Positions 42,393-55,709 are shown, counted from the stretch's first letter. The stretch is DNA of 64,000 nt from Bacillus sp. RO2 (GCF_012911845.1 NZ_JAAXCU010000036.1:54723-118722); one strand, 5' to 3'. Notes: a model not told the origin generated them from the sequence alone. Numbers and translations are program-made.

Positions 42393-42404
42393 CTGTCATT
42401 TATA

Positions 42405-43748
42405 TTAAAAAACTCCTAAGGATTGAAGGAAAACAAGTAAGATAGATATAGGAATCACATATCTGATGAGGAAATACCATATTTGGAACAATCCTTTTTT
42501 AACGGTAGAACCTTGAAAGAATTCATCCTCCAATATATTTCTCGGAATCCGATGCCCCACAAAATAGGAGATTAACAATGCACCCAGGGGAAGGCCGATA
42601 TTACTCACTAGGAAATCAGCTGCATCAAAAAATAGTAGTCCTAGAATATTTATGTCAGATAGTACTCCAAAGGATAGTGCAGAAGGAATCCCCATCACAA
42701 AAATGACTAAACCAGTAATGACTGCTATCCTTCTTCTTTTTTCTTGATTATCTTTTACGATAACTGCAACAATAATCTCTAATATAGAGAAAGCAGAAGT
42801 CAAGGTAGCAAATAATAATAATATTAGAAACATCGTCAAGAATAACCCACCAAGCGGCAGTTGATCAAACACTGCTGGTAAAACGACAAAGACAAGACCA
42901 GGACCTTCATCCGGCTGCAGTCCTAACGCAAACACAGCAGGGAAAATTACTAAACCGGAAAGAAGTGAAATGATAATGTTAAGTCCAACTACAGAACCAG
43001 CCGATCGTACTAGGTTCTCCCCTTTCTCCAAGTAAGAGCTGTACGTTACCATAATAGAAATACCAACACTAAGAGAAAACAGAGCCTGTCCGAGGGCCAT
43101 TAGGAATGTATTTGGAGTAATTAAGGATGGATCAGGCTGTAAAAAATACAAGATCCCTTCCGATGCACCTTCCAAAGTGAGCGATCTTACCAATAATACG
43201 ATAAAAATAATAAATAATAATGGCATTAAAATCTTGCTGGCTTTTTCAATTCCACTTTGAACCCCAGCCTGGACAACCCAAATAGTAATGGCCAAGAAAA
43301 TGAATTGTGCAAGCAAAACTTGAACTGGATTGGATATCGTCTGTTCAAATAATGATCCGTATTGCTCTAATGAAAATTGAGCTAAACCGCCTGTCATGCT
43401 TTTCCACAGATAAGTTACAATCCATCCACCTACCACACTGTAAAAGGATAAGAGAATGAAGGATGCCGTTACTCCGAGCACACCGATGAAATACCATTTC
43501 TTTTTCGGAGCTAGAATCTTATACGCTGTGATGGCGTCCTTTTGGGTGGATCTTCCCACAATAAATTCCGCCAATAGCATTGGTGCACCTATAAGAATGG
43601 TGAAAAGAATAAATAAAAGAAAAAATATACCTCCCCCATTCGTACCGGCCATATATGGGAATTTCCATATGGCCCCTAAACCTATTGCTGATCCTGCTGC
43701 TGCTAAGATAAAGCCAATTTTTGATGTCCATTGCTCATGTTGTTTCAT
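42405..43748 (-). CDS. SNF-family sodium-dependent (amino acid/neurotransmitter-type) transporter
   Basis: 447 residues and 11 helices. The N-terminal [22 protein letters not shown] is in the family register (AxxGxAIGLGNxWRFPY), with a broken first helix that binds Na+. [12 protein letters not shown] and [12 protein letters not shown] also fit. Bacterial members such as LeuT, MhsT or YocR carry amino acids. Monocistronic; the neighbouring two-component system may or may not control it. Confidence 0.9.
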   Translation of the reverse strand: MKQHEQWTSKIGFILAAAGSAIGLGAIWKFPYMAGTNGGGIFFLLFILFTILIGAPMLLAEFIVGRSTQKDAITAYKILAPKKKWYFIGVLGVTASFILLSFYSVVGGWIVTYLWKSMTGGLAQFSLEQYGSLFEQTISNPVQVLLAQFIFLAITIWVVQAGVQSGIEKASKILMPLLFIIFIVLLVRSLTLEGASEGILYFLQPDPSLITPNTFLMALGQALFSLSVGISIMVTYSSYLEKGENLVRSAGSVVGLNIIISLLSGLVIFPAVFALGLQPDEGPGLVFVVLPAVFDQLPLGGLFLTMFLILLLFATLTSAFSILEIIVAVIVKDNQEKRRRIAVITGLVIFVMGIPSALSFGVLSDINILGLLFFDAADFLVSNIGLPLGALLISYFVGHRIPRNILEDEFFQGSTVKKGLFQIWYFLIRYVIPISILLVFLQSLGVF

Positions 43749-43863
43749 AGTTTATAACTCCTATTTAAAAGATTAGTCTATTATGATACTATCCTTTACT
43801 GAAAATGTATAGGGAATTTTCTGTAAAGTCTAGAGATGGCTTTATGACTCTATTAGAAGCTAT

Positions 43864-44502
43864 TTATGGAAGGGACACAAGTTTATGTTGCACCGCATAG
43901 ATAACCACCTGTGATCGGCTCTTCACATTTAGCTTTTTAAATATTTTACTTACATGTATCTTAACCGTTTTATCACTAATATATAGACGTTGCGCAATTT
44001 CTTTATTAGATAATCCCTCTACTAAACACACTAGCACTTCCTGTTCTCTTTCCGTAAGATTTGTGTCCTCTGTTTGTTGATTCCCTTGTTGATGATAATC
44101 AATCAACTTTTTGGTCATGGCAGGGTGAATGATGGATTCTCCTCTGTTTACCGTTCTAATGGCATCTATAACTTGATCAGAATGGGAATCTTTCAGAAGA
44201 TATCCATCTGCCCCTTCCCTGATGGCAGACATAAAATACTCGTCATGTTTATACATTGTCAGGATTAACACTTTTATCTCCGGATATTCTTTTTTCACTT
44301 TCTTTGTGAGTTCAATACCATCTTTATCAGGCATATTAATATCCATAACAATTACATGAGGACGTTGTCTTTGCAGGAGCGCGTCCATTTCTTTCTCTCC
44401 TGTTGCCTCACCAATCACTTTCATGTCACTTTCCAACGAAATGATGGTTTTCAAGCCGTCCCGTAAGATAGCATGATCATCTACTAGCATGACGTTAATC
44501 AT
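43864..44502 (-). CDS. NarL/LuxR-type response regulator
   Basis: 212 residues. Receiver with DD at 8-9 (MLVDDHAILRDGL), phospho-Asp in VIVMDINMPDKDG, Thr in LILTMY and Lys in YLLKDSH. A LuxR-type helix-turn-helix follows, TEREQEVLVCLVEGLSNKEI and DKTVKIHVSKIFKKLNVKSR. It overlaps the 3' end of the sensor kinase gene by 8 bases and is its cognate regulator. Confidence 0.9.
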   Translation of the reverse strand: MINVMLVDDHAILRDGLKTIISLESDMKVIGEATGEKEMDALLQRQRPHVIVMDINMPDKDGIELTKKVKKEYPEIKVLILTMYKHDEYFMSAIREGADGYLLKDSHSDQVIDAIRTVNRGESIIHPAMTKKLIDYHQQGNQQTEDTNLTEREQEVLVCLVEGLSNKEIAQRLYISDKTVKIHVSKIFKKLNVKSRSQVVIYAVQHKLVSLP

Positions 44503-46336
44503 TGTGATTCTTCCCCTCTAATCCAAGTTTAGGTACTGTCAGTATTATCTCTGTCCCCTCATTCGGTTTACTCTCAATCTGAAGGGCAGCACCGATTTTT
44601 TCAGCTGCTTCATTCATTTGAAGTATTCCATAATGAGGCTGATTCATTGCTTTGATCATGGCATGGTATAGCGAAAATCCGATTCCATTATCCGTCATTT
44701 TTAATAATATATGATCCCTTTTGTAGCTTACTAAAATGTGCAATTCCGAGGCCTTCGCATGTTTGATACAATTTTGTACACTTTCTTGGAATACGTCAAA
44801 CATTACCTTTTCCGTCATGGGACTTATAGGGCCTCTTTCTCCTCTAATTTCTAATTCAATTTTCAGTGTGAGTGTTTGGTCTTTCTTTAATTCTTTTATT
44901 TTTCTTTCAACAGCAGTATGAAATCCCAGCTTTTCTGTTGGGTAAGGTTTTAAAGCATAAATGGAATCTCTTACATCTTTCAAACTATCCCTTAATTGTT
45001 TATTACTTTCCGCTATTAATTGTTTTGCTTCCATGGGATCCGTATTTAATTTCCTTATGGATGTGTCAAGTTTCATGACCGCACCGGCAAGTGACTGTGC
45101 GATGCCATCATGGATATCATGAGCAATTCTGTTCCGTTCTTCGAGAATTACTCTTTGCTCCTGTTCTTTGAGAAGTTGCTTCGTTTTAAAAAAGCCAGCC
45201 AATTGATTGGCGATCGTTGCAACAGCCCTCGTGTCCTCTATCGTGAAGCTTTTTGTACGAGTTTTAGTTACGACAAAACAACCAATCACTTCGTTCTCCA
45301 CTAACAAGGGTGCATATAGCACCGATCTTGATTGTGGACGAATATAGGAAGTCAATGGTCCCATATCTGAATCTTTTCTATCAAAGACCATCAGGCTCTC
45401 CAAGCTCTCCATGCGAAAGAATACTTCATTTTCTATCACTTGTGACGTCAACTTGCCATTTAACATGGTAAGTTCCCATTTTGCATCTTGGGTTCTAAGA
45501 AAAAGAACGCAGTCCTCATGTATCATTATATCACCTATCAATTTCTTGATTAGGTCCTCCCAACTTCGAGAGGTAAGTGACTTATTTAATTCAGAAGAAA
45601 AGTCAAATAACGCCTTAATACGGTTCTTTTCAACCTTTAACCTCGCAATGATGGAGCTGAGCAAGGACAATCCAACAAGAGGGGAGAAAAAGAAAAAATA
45701 AGAAAAACTGTCCACTTCCCCACGGTTTTGACTTCCAAGATAATGAATCAGACAACCGTAAATAAAGGCAATGGCATAACTGATTATCTCCCCTTGATTT
45801 TTCCCTATCCAAAAGTGAAGAGGGTATTTTTCAGGGCGTAACCATAACACGATGTCGACAATAAAATTATTGATGAGATAAAAAAAAGAAATGATGAGAA
45901 AAAAACCTACTATCTCAATTGTTAGAGGGGAGTACTGCGAAACCACAATCTTTTCTAATATAAAACTGTGTATGATATGCGCAAGATAAAAGCTAATTAT
46001 TAATTGTGCAGGATTAAATAATAGGATCCGCAAAGGCCTCCGGTGAATGAAATTAATGGCAAGGACCGTCAGCCCATAAATAAGAATGACTATGTCTATA
46101 CCAAAAACCACATACATCATATAAATGATGGGAAACGTTAAAGTACTTTGACCTCTTGGCATTGGCATTGGGTAATATTCACAGACAAAAAGGAATACAA
46201 CCAACAATACGAATGTCAAAGAAATACTAACACTTTGGTGTACCACTAAATGATACCCAAACAATGCCAGTCCAATTAGTGAAATGAGCCCCATATATAG
46301 TTGAGAGACGTGATATCCCTTCCAGTGCATCTGCAT
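44495..46336 (-). CDS. Membrane sensor histidine kinase with GAF domain (HisKA_3)
   Basis: About 613 residues from ATG 46336, 8 bases after AGGATGG; the frame also permits 46357. Seven or so membrane helices (about 10-235), a GAF domain (about 250-385), then the HisKA_3 dimerisation motif EERNRIAHDIHDGIAQSLAG with the phospho-His, and a HATPase with QESVQNCIKHAKAS and MTDNGIGFS. Together with the downstream NarL-type regulator it is a two-component system. Signal unknown. The GAF domain could bind a small ligand or haem. Confidence 0.85.
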   Translation of the reverse strand: MQMHWKGYHVSQLYMGLISLIGLALFGYHLVVHQSVSISLTFVLLVVFLFVCEYYPMPMPRGQSTLTFPIIYMMYVVFGIDIVILIYGLTVLAINFIHRRPLRILLFNPAQLIISFYLAHIIHSFILEKIVVSQYSPLTIEIVGFFLIISFFYLINNFIVDIVLWLRPEKYPLHFWIGKNQGEIISYAIAFIYGCLIHYLGSQNRGEVDSFSYFFFFSPLVGLSLLSSIIARLKVEKNRIKALFDFSSELNKSLTSRSWEDLIKKLIGDIMIHEDCVLFLRTQDAKWELTMLNGKLTSQVIENEVFFRMESLESLMVFDRKDSDMGPLTSYIRPQSRSVLYAPLLVENEVIGCFVVTKTRTKSFTIEDTRAVATIANQLAGFFKTKQLLKEQEQRVILEERNRIAHDIHDGIAQSLAGAVMKLDTSIRKLNTDPMEAKQLIAESNKQLRDSLKDVRDSIYALKPYPTEKLGFHTAVERKIKELKKDQTLTLKIELEIRGERGPISPMTEKVMFDVFQESVQNCIKHAKASELHILVSYKRDHILLKMTDNGIGFSLYHAMIKAMNQPHYGILQMNEAAEKIGAALQIESKPNEGTEIILTVPKLGLEGKNHND

Positions 46337-46370
46337 CTTATCAACCATCCTGATCATTTAGTAGTCATGT

Positions 46371-46402
46371 AAAGTTTTAAAGTTTTAAAGTCTTAAAGTT
46401 TA
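46371..46402. repeat. Short tandem AAAGTTTT repeat before the sensor kinase
   Basis: AAAGTTTTAAAGTTTTAAAG, then TCTTAAAGTTT: three to four copies of a 9-base unit directly upstream of the kinase start. Such repeats are prone to slippage and may vary expression. Confidence 0.6.
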
Positions 46403-46558
46403 TTGAAATCAAAATAAAACTCCAGCTGGCATAATGATAAACACTTCCCAACTGAAGTTCTACTGTACTCTATCAATAAATAAAGTACTCTTTTATCATA
46501 AGCGATTTACTGCGTTGTTACTATTAGGTAAAAGAAATATACAACTAGTACAAAAGTA

Positions 46559-48433
46559 TTACTTTTCATTATCTGTCTTTTTAAAACGTACTTCGATGGT
46601 AGTTCCTTCATTCTTTTCGCTGAAAAAATGGACTGTTCCATGGTGATTTTTAATTATATTAAACGTAATCATCAGCCCTAACCCTGTCCCAGTCGTTTTA
46701 GTAGTAAAAAACGGCTCTCCCAGTCTTGAGATTATATTTTTTGGAATACCGGTACCTTCATCGCGCAAGGTAATGACAATATCCTCTTCCTCATTCTTCG
46801 TATCAATATACATGGTACCGCCTTTTGGCATCGCTTCAATTCCATTTTTCAGTAGATTGATAAACACCTGTTTCATTTGATTTTCATCACATTTTAAGGT
46901 AGGGAACTCCGCCTTTAATTTTAAGTCAAACCACACATTATTCATAATCGCCTGCGTTTCCAATAGTGTCGTTACATCTTTAAGCAGGGAATGAACGGAA
47001 ACTGGATGAACAAATACTTGATGAGGTTTGGCAAGTAAAAGTAATTCACTTAGTATAAGTTCGATCCTACTTAACTCCGAATCAATTATATCGAAATACT
47101 CCTTCTTTTCTTCCCTCTCCCTTTCTAAGAGTTTGAAAAAGCCTTTGATAGCTGTAAGGGGATTACGAATTTCGTGCGCAATGCCAGCTGCCAATTGACC
47201 TGCGACCGTAAGCTTTTCCGATTGCAGCATTAACGCTTCTGCTTGTTTACGTTCTGTGATGTCCCGGATAATGACTTGCATGGCATCTTTTCCCAGATAG
47301 CTGGTAGGTATTCCTACAAGCTCTGTATGAATGGCGTTTCCTTTCATTGTCTTCCATTCTTGTTCAAATGTCGGCAATTTCGTTCCATTATGTTGCTCAA
47401 GTACTTCTATCCATATCTTTTCAAAATCTTCTTTAGGTAGATTAGCGTAAATGCTTTTCCCAAATATTTCTCCATAGTTATCCACTTCAAGCATCTTCAT
47501 TCCGGACTCATTAATAAACGTCCATTTTTCTTCACAAATCACCCCGATTGTATCAATCGAATTCTGTACGAGCTTTCGAAAGCGTTCGCGACTGTTTTGT
47601 AAAATTTTATGAAAGCTCTTCCGGTGTGAGATATCCACCAGCATAACAAAAGAAGCTGGCTTTCCCTTGAAAGTAGTATGGTTTGAAGTGATTTCCACAT
47701 CGATTGCTCTTCCATCAAACCTCTTCCAGCGTTGCTCCATCTGCCCCACTCTGTACCCTTGTTGCACGGACTTAATTCTTTTTCCCACAATTTCATGGTA
47801 GTTTTCTTCTATGTATTCATATACCGAGGTTTCAAGAATCTGCTCCTTATGGCACGCCCCAAGCATGGATGTACCTGCTTCATTTACATACTTAATGATT
47901 CCATCAACAAAAATGAACACACCGTTTGGAAGATATTCAATAAGGTCATAGGCAGAATAATCCTCGTCTATTTGTGGTTCTTCACTTACACCGTTTCCGT
48001 TTATTTTCCTTTGGCTAGTAGGCATCGTGATTTTCGTTCTACTATCTGAATCCGTGGAATTCTGATAATCCGATGTACGGGAAAGCATCATAACGATTTC
48101 TTTCTCTTCCCCTAAAGATGATTTGACTTCAGAAAGTACCGCTTCCATCCAAACAAGGTCCCCATCCTTTTTTTTCATGCGAAAATAACAGTGAGTTTGA
48201 TGGGAGGGCTGGTAGATTAAGCTCTCTATTAAATATAGGTCTTCTGAGTTGATCCAATTCTCTAATCTTGTATCTATCAGATCCGTCCTGGCATATCCTA
48301 ATAATGCTTCACACGTGGAAGAAACATACTGAATATCTCCTACCTCTGAGATTACAATGATAAGCTGGACTTTAGTAATAGATTCAACTGCTGGTGTGTG
48401 CTCCTTCTTTAATAAAGAATCAGGGGTACTCAT
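46559..48433 (-). CDS. Multi-PAS sensor histidine kinase, sporulation-kinase type
   Basis: 624 residues from ATG 48433, 8 bases after GGGAGG. No membrane helices. Three PAS domains at about 20-130, 155-270 and 275-395 (YVSSTCEALLGYARTDLID, YLPNGVFIFVDGIIKYVNEAG, TFINESGMKMLEVDNYG), then HisKA with AAGIAHEIRNPLTAIKGF and HATPase with LLKNGIEAMPKGG and GTGLGLMI. The layout matches the soluble KinA/KinE group that feeds the sporulation phosphorelay. No regulator gene is adjacent. The length is close to KinA (606). Confidence 0.85.
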   Translation of the reverse strand: MSTPDSLLKKEHTPAVESITKVQLIIVISEVGDIQYVSSTCEALLGYARTDLIDTRLENWINSEDLYLIESLIYQPSHQTHCYFRMKKKDGDLVWMEAVLSEVKSSLGEEKEIVMMLSRTSDYQNSTDSDSRTKITMPTSQRKINGNGVSEEPQIDEDYSAYDLIEYLPNGVFIFVDGIIKYVNEAGTSMLGACHKEQILETSVYEYIEENYHEIVGKRIKSVQQGYRVGQMEQRWKRFDGRAIDVEITSNHTTFKGKPASFVMLVDISHRKSFHKILQNSRERFRKLVQNSIDTIGVICEEKWTFINESGMKMLEVDNYGEIFGKSIYANLPKEDFEKIWIEVLEQHNGTKLPTFEQEWKTMKGNAIHTELVGIPTSYLGKDAMQVIIRDITERKQAEALMLQSEKLTVAGQLAAGIAHEIRNPLTAIKGFFKLLEREREEKKEYFDIIDSELSRIELILSELLLLAKPHQVFVHPVSVHSLLKDVTTLLETQAIMNNVWFDLKLKAEFPTLKCDENQMKQVFINLLKNGIEAMPKGGTMYIDTKNEEEDIVITLRDEGTGIPKNIISRLGEPFFTTKTTGTGLGLMITFNIIKNHHGTVHFFSEKNEGTTIEVRFKKTDNEK

Positions 48434-48677
48434 TACACATTCCTCCCTTCGTAATCTATCGCTAACTCTCTTGCCGCTCAAAAACGTACGTAAAACTAAA
48501 TCGTCCTTAACTTCCAATATCCCCTATTATACTACAAATTTCTTTATTTTTCTAAATATTATAACTAATTATCCTAGTTCTTTCCTCCTAAAATAAAAAT
48601 TCTCATCCACCTAGCAATCTACCAGAACACTTAGGAAAGCTGTATAATGAGAGAAAAAAAGAAAAAAAAGAAAAAAA

Positions 48678-48690
48678 GGGGTCAGACCCC
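48678..48690. repeat. GGGGTCAGACCCC palindrome, copy 2
   Basis: The palindrome is followed directly by AGGAGGT (48691-48697), the ribosome binding site of the next gene, and preceded by an A-rich stretch. A stem here could affect translation start. Confidence 0.8.
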
Positions 48691-48705
48691 AGGAGGTATT
48701 TTCAC

Positions 48706-49587
48706 ATGAACAGAGAATTACATAAGGTTGCTTTTGTTGGTACGGGTGTGATGGGTAGTAGTATGGCAGGGCATTTGTTAGATCGTGGGTTTGAGGTTAG
48801 TGTGTTTACGCGGACGAGGGAGAAGGCTGAGGGTTTGGTTTCGCGCGGCGCGGTGTGGAAGGGCAGTGCAGGGGAGGCTGCACGCGGTGCTGATGTTGTA
48901 ATTACAATGGTTGGCTACCCAAAAGATGTGGAAGAAATCTATTTTGGAGATAACGGCATCTTAACTAATGCCGAAAAAGGTGCATACCTAATTGATATGA
49001 CCACCTCCACTCCTACACTTGCTAAACAGATTTACGAGCAAGCGCAAGAACAAGGATTATATAGCCTTGATGCTCCTGTCTCTGGTGGTGATGTGGGGGC
49101 TAAGGAAGCTCGTTTAACAATAATGGTAGGTGGAGATAAGGCCGCTTTTGAGTCTTGCCAGCCAATTTTCCAAGCATTAGGAGCAAACATCATTCACCAA
49201 GGTGAAGCTGGAGCCGGACAGCACACTAAAATGTGCAACCAGATTGCCATTGCCACGAACATGATCGGTGTTTGCGAAGCTTTGGCTTACGCAGAGACAG
49301 CGGGACTTGATCCTGAAAATGTCCTAAAGAGTATTTCTAGCGGGGCGGCCGGAAGCTGGTCCCTGTCTAATCTTGCACCTCGTATTATCTCAGGAAACTA
49401 TGAGCCTGGCTTTTTCGTCAAACACTTCATCAAAGACATGGAAATCGCCCTTGATGAAGCCGACAAAATGGGACTTGACGTTCCAGGTCTTTCCTTAGCC
49501 CGTGAAATGTATGTGAAACTTTCTGCAATGGGCGAAGAAAATAGCGGAACACAAGCACTTTATAAGCTGTTCCAAAAAAATAATTAA
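48706..49587 (+). CDS. 3-hydroxyisobutyrate dehydrogenase-like oxidoreductase (YkwC-like)
   Basis: 293 residues from ATG 48706 with AGGAGGT. N-terminal Rossmann fold VAFVGTGVMGSSMAGHL, VITMVGYPKDVEE, the substrate motif SLDAPVSGGDVGAKEA and the catalytic Lys in HTKMCNQIA (K of GxxxKxxN-type motif). The C-terminal helical half is normal. Family members oxidise beta-hydroxy acids. The first about 200 bases are visibly GC-richer than the rest, with frequent GGG and GAG codons. Confidence 0.85.
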   Translation: MNRELHKVAFVGTGVMGSSMAGHLLDRGFEVSVFTRTREKAEGLVSRGAVWKGSAGEAARGADVVITMVGYPKDVEEIYFGDNGILTNAEKGAYLIDMTTSTPTLAKQIYEQAQEQGLYSLDAPVSGGDVGAKEARLTIMVGGDKAAFESCQPIFQALGANIIHQGEAGAGQHTKMCNQIAIATNMIGVCEALAYAETAGLDPENVLKSISSGAAGSWSLSNLAPRIISGNYEPGFFVKHFIKDMEIALDEADKMGLDVPGLSLAREMYVKLSAMGEENSGTQALYKLFQKNN

Positions 49588-49589
49588 AT

Positions 49590-49629
49590 GATAATGGCGA
49601 CTGCACTCAACCTGCAGTCGCCATTAATT

Positions 49630-49630
<1 letters not shown>
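49590..49630. terminator. Bidirectional terminator between YkwC-like gene and hutG
   Basis: AATGGCGACTGCA (49592-49604) pairs perfectly with TGCAGTCGCCATT (49613-49625), with T-rich ends on both sides. It ends the hut operon. Confidence 0.85.
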
Positions 49631-51853
<2,223 letters not shown>

Positions 51854-53524
51854 TTACTCACCCTCCTTTAGCAAAGGAATGTGCACGCCTTTTTCTTTGG
51901 CAACTTTTTTCGCAAGATCATACCCTGCATCTGCATGTCGCACAACACCCATTCCAGGGTCTGAAGTCAACACTCGCTCCAAACGCTTTCCTGCCTCTTC
52001 CGTTCCATCGGCTACAATGACCATTCCTGCGTGAAGAGAATACCCCATTCCTACTCCACCACCGTGATGAACGGAAACCCAACTCGCACCATTTACGCCA
52101 TTGATGAGCGCATTCAATATCGGCCAATCCGCTACTGCGTCACTTCCATCAAGCATTGCTTCTGTTTCACGATTAGGCGATGCCACAGAGCCACAGTCCA
52201 AATGATCGCGACCGATTACAATAGGTGCAGAAAGCTCGCCGCTTGCTACCATTTCGTTAATGATTTTTCCAAAACGGGCACGCTCACCATAACCAAGCCA
52301 ACAGATTCTTGAAGGTAGCCCTTGGAATGCCACTTTTTCCCTTGCCATCTTAATCCAATTGCAAAGATGCTTGTTGTCGGAAAATTCTCTTAAAATAACT
52401 TCGTCTGTTTTATAAATATCTTCCGGATCACCAGAAAGTGCCACCCAGCGGAAAGGACCTTTTCCTTCGCAAAACTGTGGACGGATGAATGCCGGAACAA
52501 AGCCAGGAAAATCAAAGGCATTTTTCACACCCTCGTCCATAGCGACCTGGCGGATATTGTTGCCATAATCAAATGTAATGGCGCCTTTTTGTTGTAGGTC
52601 AAGCATTGCTTTCACATGCACTGCCATGCTCTCTTTTGCCAGTTTCACATATTGTGGTGGTTCTTCTTTTCTTAGTTTTGCTGCTTCTTCTAAAGTCGTT
52701 CCAATTGGAATATAACCATTCAATGGATCATGGGCAGAAGTTTGATCCGTCAACAGTTCTGGTGTAAATCCTCTTTCGACTAATTGTGGAAGGATCTCAG
52801 CTGCATTTCCTAAAAGTCCAATAGATAAAGGTTTTCCTAGTTTCTTATATTCCTCCGCTTTTTGAATGGCTTCATCCACTGTTTTCACCTTTACATCGCA
52901 ATATCTCGTTTCAATGCGGCGATCAATACGTTGTTCATCCACCTCAATGGCAATACACACTCCACCATTCATCGTGACGGCAAGCGGCTGTGCACCGCCC
53001 ATCCCTCCAAGGCCAGCCGTTACAGTAATCGTGCCCTTCAGTGTATTGTTAAAGGATTGTTTAGCTGCTTCTGCAAATGTTTCATAAGTGCCCTGTAGGA
53101 TTCCTTGAGTACCGATATATATCCAAGAGCCTGCTGTCATTTGGCCGTACATCATCAGCCCTTTTTGATCTAGCTCATGGAAGTGCTCCCAATTTGCCCA
53201 CTTTGGCACAAGGTTGGAGTTTGCCAATAAAACACGAGGCGCATCTGCATGACTGCGGAACACAGCAACCGGCTTGCCTGATTGTACTAATAAGGTTTCG
53301 TCTTCTTCCAAGTTTTTAAGCGATTCCACAATGGCGTCAAAACTTTCCCAGTTTCTTGCCGCTTTCCCAATTCCACCGTACACCACTAACTCCTCCGGGA
53401 TTTCTGCCACTTCCGGGTCTAAGTTGTTCATCAACATACGTAATGCAGCCTCCTGCACCCACCCCTTCGTATTTAACTCACTGCCCCTAGGAGCACGAAT
53501 AACCTTCACCATTTCCTTTTCCAT
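51854..53524 (-). CDS. hutU: Urocanate hydratase
   Basis: 556 residues, as in B. subtilis (552). Typical blocks [14 protein letters not shown] (NAD+ binding), [27 protein letters not shown] with the conserved Cys, and [15 protein letters not shown]. It adds water to urocanate using tightly bound NAD+. The upstream spacer to hutH contains a GGGGTCAGACCCC palindrome. Confidence 0.95.
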   Translation of the reverse strand: MEKEMVKVIRAPRGSELNTKGWVQEAALRMLMNNLDPEVAEIPEELVVYGGIGKAARNWESFDAIVESLKNLEEDETLLVQSGKPVAVFRSHADAPRVLLANSNLVPKWANWEHFHELDQKGLMMYGQMTAGSWIYIGTQGILQGTYETFAEAAKQSFNNTLKGTITVTAGLGGMGGAQPLAVTMNGGVCIAIEVDEQRIDRRIETRYCDVKVKTVDEAIQKAEEYKKLGKPLSIGLLGNAAEILPQLVERGFTPELLTDQTSAHDPLNGYIPIGTTLEEAAKLRKEEPPQYVKLAKESMAVHVKAMLDLQQKGAITFDYGNNIRQVAMDEGVKNAFDFPGFVPAFIRPQFCEGKGPFRWVALSGDPEDIYKTDEVILREFSDNKHLCNWIKMAREKVAFQGLPSRICWLGYGERARFGKIINEMVASGELSAPIVIGRDHLDCGSVASPNRETEAMLDGSDAVADWPILNALINGVNGASWVSVHHGGGVGMGYSLHAGMVIVADGTEEAGKRLERVLTSDPGMGVVRHADAGYDLAKKVAKEKGVHIPLLKEGE

Positions 53525-53608
53525 TTCAGTTCATCCCCTTTGATAGAAATATTTATTTTGGTTTTTTGGTAATGTTACAGAATTGTTGCGGGAGTATTAA
53601 ATTTCTGA

Positions 53609-53625
53609 GGGGGGTCAGACCCCCC
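53609..53625. repeat. GGGGTCAGACCCC palindrome, copy 3, inside the hut operon
   Basis: GGGGGGTCAGACCCCCC lies 9 bases after the hutH stop, between hutH and hutU. There is no T run on the reverse strand beyond it, so it should not terminate the operon fully. It may stabilise or process the mRNA. Confidence 0.8.
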
Positions 53626-53633
53626 TAGGAATT

Positions 53634-55133
53634 TCACGCTCTACATAGAACGCTGCCCTCATCCTTCATCCACGCAGCCAAAGCTTCGATGTCTTTGGAG
53701 AAAATGCGGTCTTCGGTGATGCTTGGGACGATGGTGCGCCCTTCTTGGTACCATTTTTGCATGAGTGGTGCAGAAAGGAAGACTCCTCGGAATTCAAGGG
53801 CTTGCATGGCACACATCCATTCGATGGCAAGTACCCTCCGCACATTGGCGACTATTTGATAGGCATGCCTTGCTCCAATTGTCCCCATGCTGACATGATC
53901 TTCTTGATTGGCAGAGGACGGAATGGAGTCCACGCTTGCCGGGTGAGCTAACGTCTTATTCTCTGAAACTAGCGATGCAGCACAATACTGCATGATCATT
54001 GCTCCTGATTGAAGACCTGGCTTCGGACTTAAGAATGGTGGCAAGTCATTTAATTGCGGATTAACCAACCGTTCAATTCTGCGTTCAGAAATATTAGCAA
54101 GCTCCGCCATCCCAAGCTTCAGAAAGTCCATCGCAAAGGCAATAGGTTGCCCGTGAAAGTTTCCACCTGAAATCACCTTGCCTCCATCATCGAAGATCAA
54201 AGGATTATCCGTTGCTGCATTGATTTCTATCTCCAGCTTCTCCTTCACATAACCCAGAACCTGCCATGATGCTCCATGCACTTGTGGAATACACCTCAAT
54301 GAATAGGCATCCTGCACACGCTTCTCTCCCTGCCTTGTCACAAGTTTGCTTCCATCCAACAACTTCCGAAACCTCTCCGCTACATCCACTTGTTCCTGAT
54401 AACCGCGAACCCTATGAACATCATGATCCAAGGCATCCACAATTCCCTCAAGCCCCTCAAAAGTCATTGCTGCAATCGACTCCGCTTGGAACGCTAACTT
54501 CTCTGCTTCTAAGTATGCGACAACCCCTACAGCAGTCATCGCCTGAGTCCCGTTAATTAAAGCAAGGCCTTCCTTTGCCTTCAGTTCGATTGGGGTAATC
54601 CCTTTTTCAGCCAAAACACTTGCAGTTTCTCTTCTTTTGCCTTCATAAAATACTTCCCCCTCACCAAGCAAGGTCAATACCAAATGGGACAATGGCGCAA
54701 GATCTCCGCTTGCCCCAAGCGACCCTTGCTGGGGAACCACAGGATGTATTCCTTCATTCACATATTGTAAAAGACGTTCAATGACAATCGGACGGACACC
54801 GGAATACCCTTTTAAAAGGGCATTTGCGCGTAATACCAACATCGCACGCCCTATCACCTCATCAAATGCTTCACCTACTCCGCAAGCGTGAGAGTGAATG
54901 AGATTCCGTTGCAAGTCTGCCGTTTCTTCAAATGGAATCAAAACATCGCTGAATTTACCAAAGCCAGTTGTGATTCCGTAAACCACTTCCCCTTTATGCA
55001 CAATGTTTTCCACCGCTGCCCTACTAGCGACAACCTTTACCATTGCGTCCTGGCATGGTTCCACCTGATCGTTTTCAAATAAAATTCTATTCAACTTTTC
55101 AAGCGTCAACGATTCGCCATTTAATGTAATCAT
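53634..55133 (-). CDS. hutH: Histidine ammonia-lyase
   Basis: 499 residues from ATG 55133 after GGGGAGA; the long upstream extension is not translated. Ala-Ser-Gly in [14 protein letters not shown] forms the MIO cofactor. YGITTGFG, the Tyr and Asn-containing blocks, and [12 protein letters not shown] are conserved. It makes urocanate and ammonia from histidine. Slightly shorter than B. subtilis HutH (508). Follows hutP after a terminator that HutP should control. Confidence 0.95.
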   Translation of the reverse strand: MITLNGESLTLEKLNRILFENDQVEPCQDAMVKVVASRAAVENIVHKGEVVYGITTGFGKFSDVLIPFEETADLQRNLIHSHACGVGEAFDEVIGRAMLVLRANALLKGYSGVRPIVIERLLQYVNEGIHPVVPQQGSLGASGDLAPLSHLVLTLLGEGEVFYEGKRRETASVLAEKGITPIELKAKEGLALINGTQAMTAVGVVAYLEAEKLAFQAESIAAMTFEGLEGIVDALDHDVHRVRGYQEQVDVAERFRKLLDGSKLVTRQGEKRVQDAYSLRCIPQVHGASWQVLGYVKEKLEIEINAATDNPLIFDDGGKVISGGNFHGQPIAFAMDFLKLGMAELANISERRIERLVNPQLNDLPPFLSPKPGLQSGAMIMQYCAASLVSENKTLAHPASVDSIPSSANQEDHVSMGTIGARHAYQIVANVRRVLAIEWMCAMQALEFRGVFLSAPLMQKWYQEGRTIVPSITEDRIFSKDIEALAAWMKDEGSVLCRA

Positions 55134-55190
55134 TGCGACTCTCCCCTTTTCCCGCTGTTTCTCCATAGACAACTTCCCCCTTTTCCCACA

Positions 55191-55237
55191 CAAAAAGAGG
55201 CCATACTTCGACCATATAATATGTTCAAAGTACAGCC
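55191..55237 (-). terminator. HutP-regulated terminator between hutP and hutH
   Basis: Reverse strand GGC, TACTT, GA, CAT pair with ATG, TC, AAGTA, GCC (55237-55196), followed by TCTTTTTGTG. UAG triplets lie just upstream in ATAGTTGCTGATAAATAGGG, as HutP needs for binding. In B. subtilis, HutP with histidine and Mg2+ opens this terminator. Confidence 0.75.
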
Positions 55238-55268
55238 CCCTATTTATCAGCAACTATGGGCAAAATAT

Positions 55269-55709
55269 TTAAATGTGATTTATTCCAAGACCAATGGTTT
55301 CATGCTCCGATCCCCTCACAGGAGCGCCAATCGTCCCATAAAGCGCAACTGCAATCCAGTCGCCTTCCTCTAGATCCTCATAAGGATTTCCCCTTACGAC
55401 AGCAAAACGCAATCCTACAGTCCGCATGACAGAGCCTAGCTGCACTTGACCGCGTGTCACTCCACTAAGAGCATCCATGATGGCATGATAAAGTGCATGT
55501 GTTTCCCGGTATCCATCGGATTTGATGATACCTTCCCGCTTAGCAGCAGTTTCAATGGCTGCTACCACTTTTTGCGAATCCATGGAACCGACTTTGCCCA
55601 TACAGCTTTTCCATTGTGGCGGAGTTGCTACCGGCAATTCCTCCTGGTCACCGTTCATTGCAAGAAGTATTGCATACTTGCCAATTCGTCGATCTATCGC
55701 TAGTACCAT
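55269..55709 (-). CDS. hutP: Hut operon antiterminator HutP
   Basis: 146 residues from ATG 55709, 8 bases after GAGG; the ATG at 55715 is too near. Close match to B. subtilis HutP (151): [34 protein letters not shown] (His ligands for Mg2+), [26 protein letters not shown] text split over two blocks, and [11 protein letters not shown] at the end. The protein binds L-histidine and UAG triplets in RNA. Confidence 0.95.
   Translation of the reverse strand: MVLAIDRRIGKYAILLAMNGDQEELPVATPPQWKSCMGKVGSMDSQKVVAAIETAAKREGIIKSDGYRETHALYHAIMDALSGVTRGQVQLGSVMRTVGLRFAVVRGNPYEDLEEGDWIAVALYGTIGAPVRGSEHETIGLGINHI

Noticed and set aside
55134..55253. N-terminal extension of HutH
   Set aside because: It would run through the HutP terminator region and has no family similarity; ATG 55133 has its own ribosome binding site.
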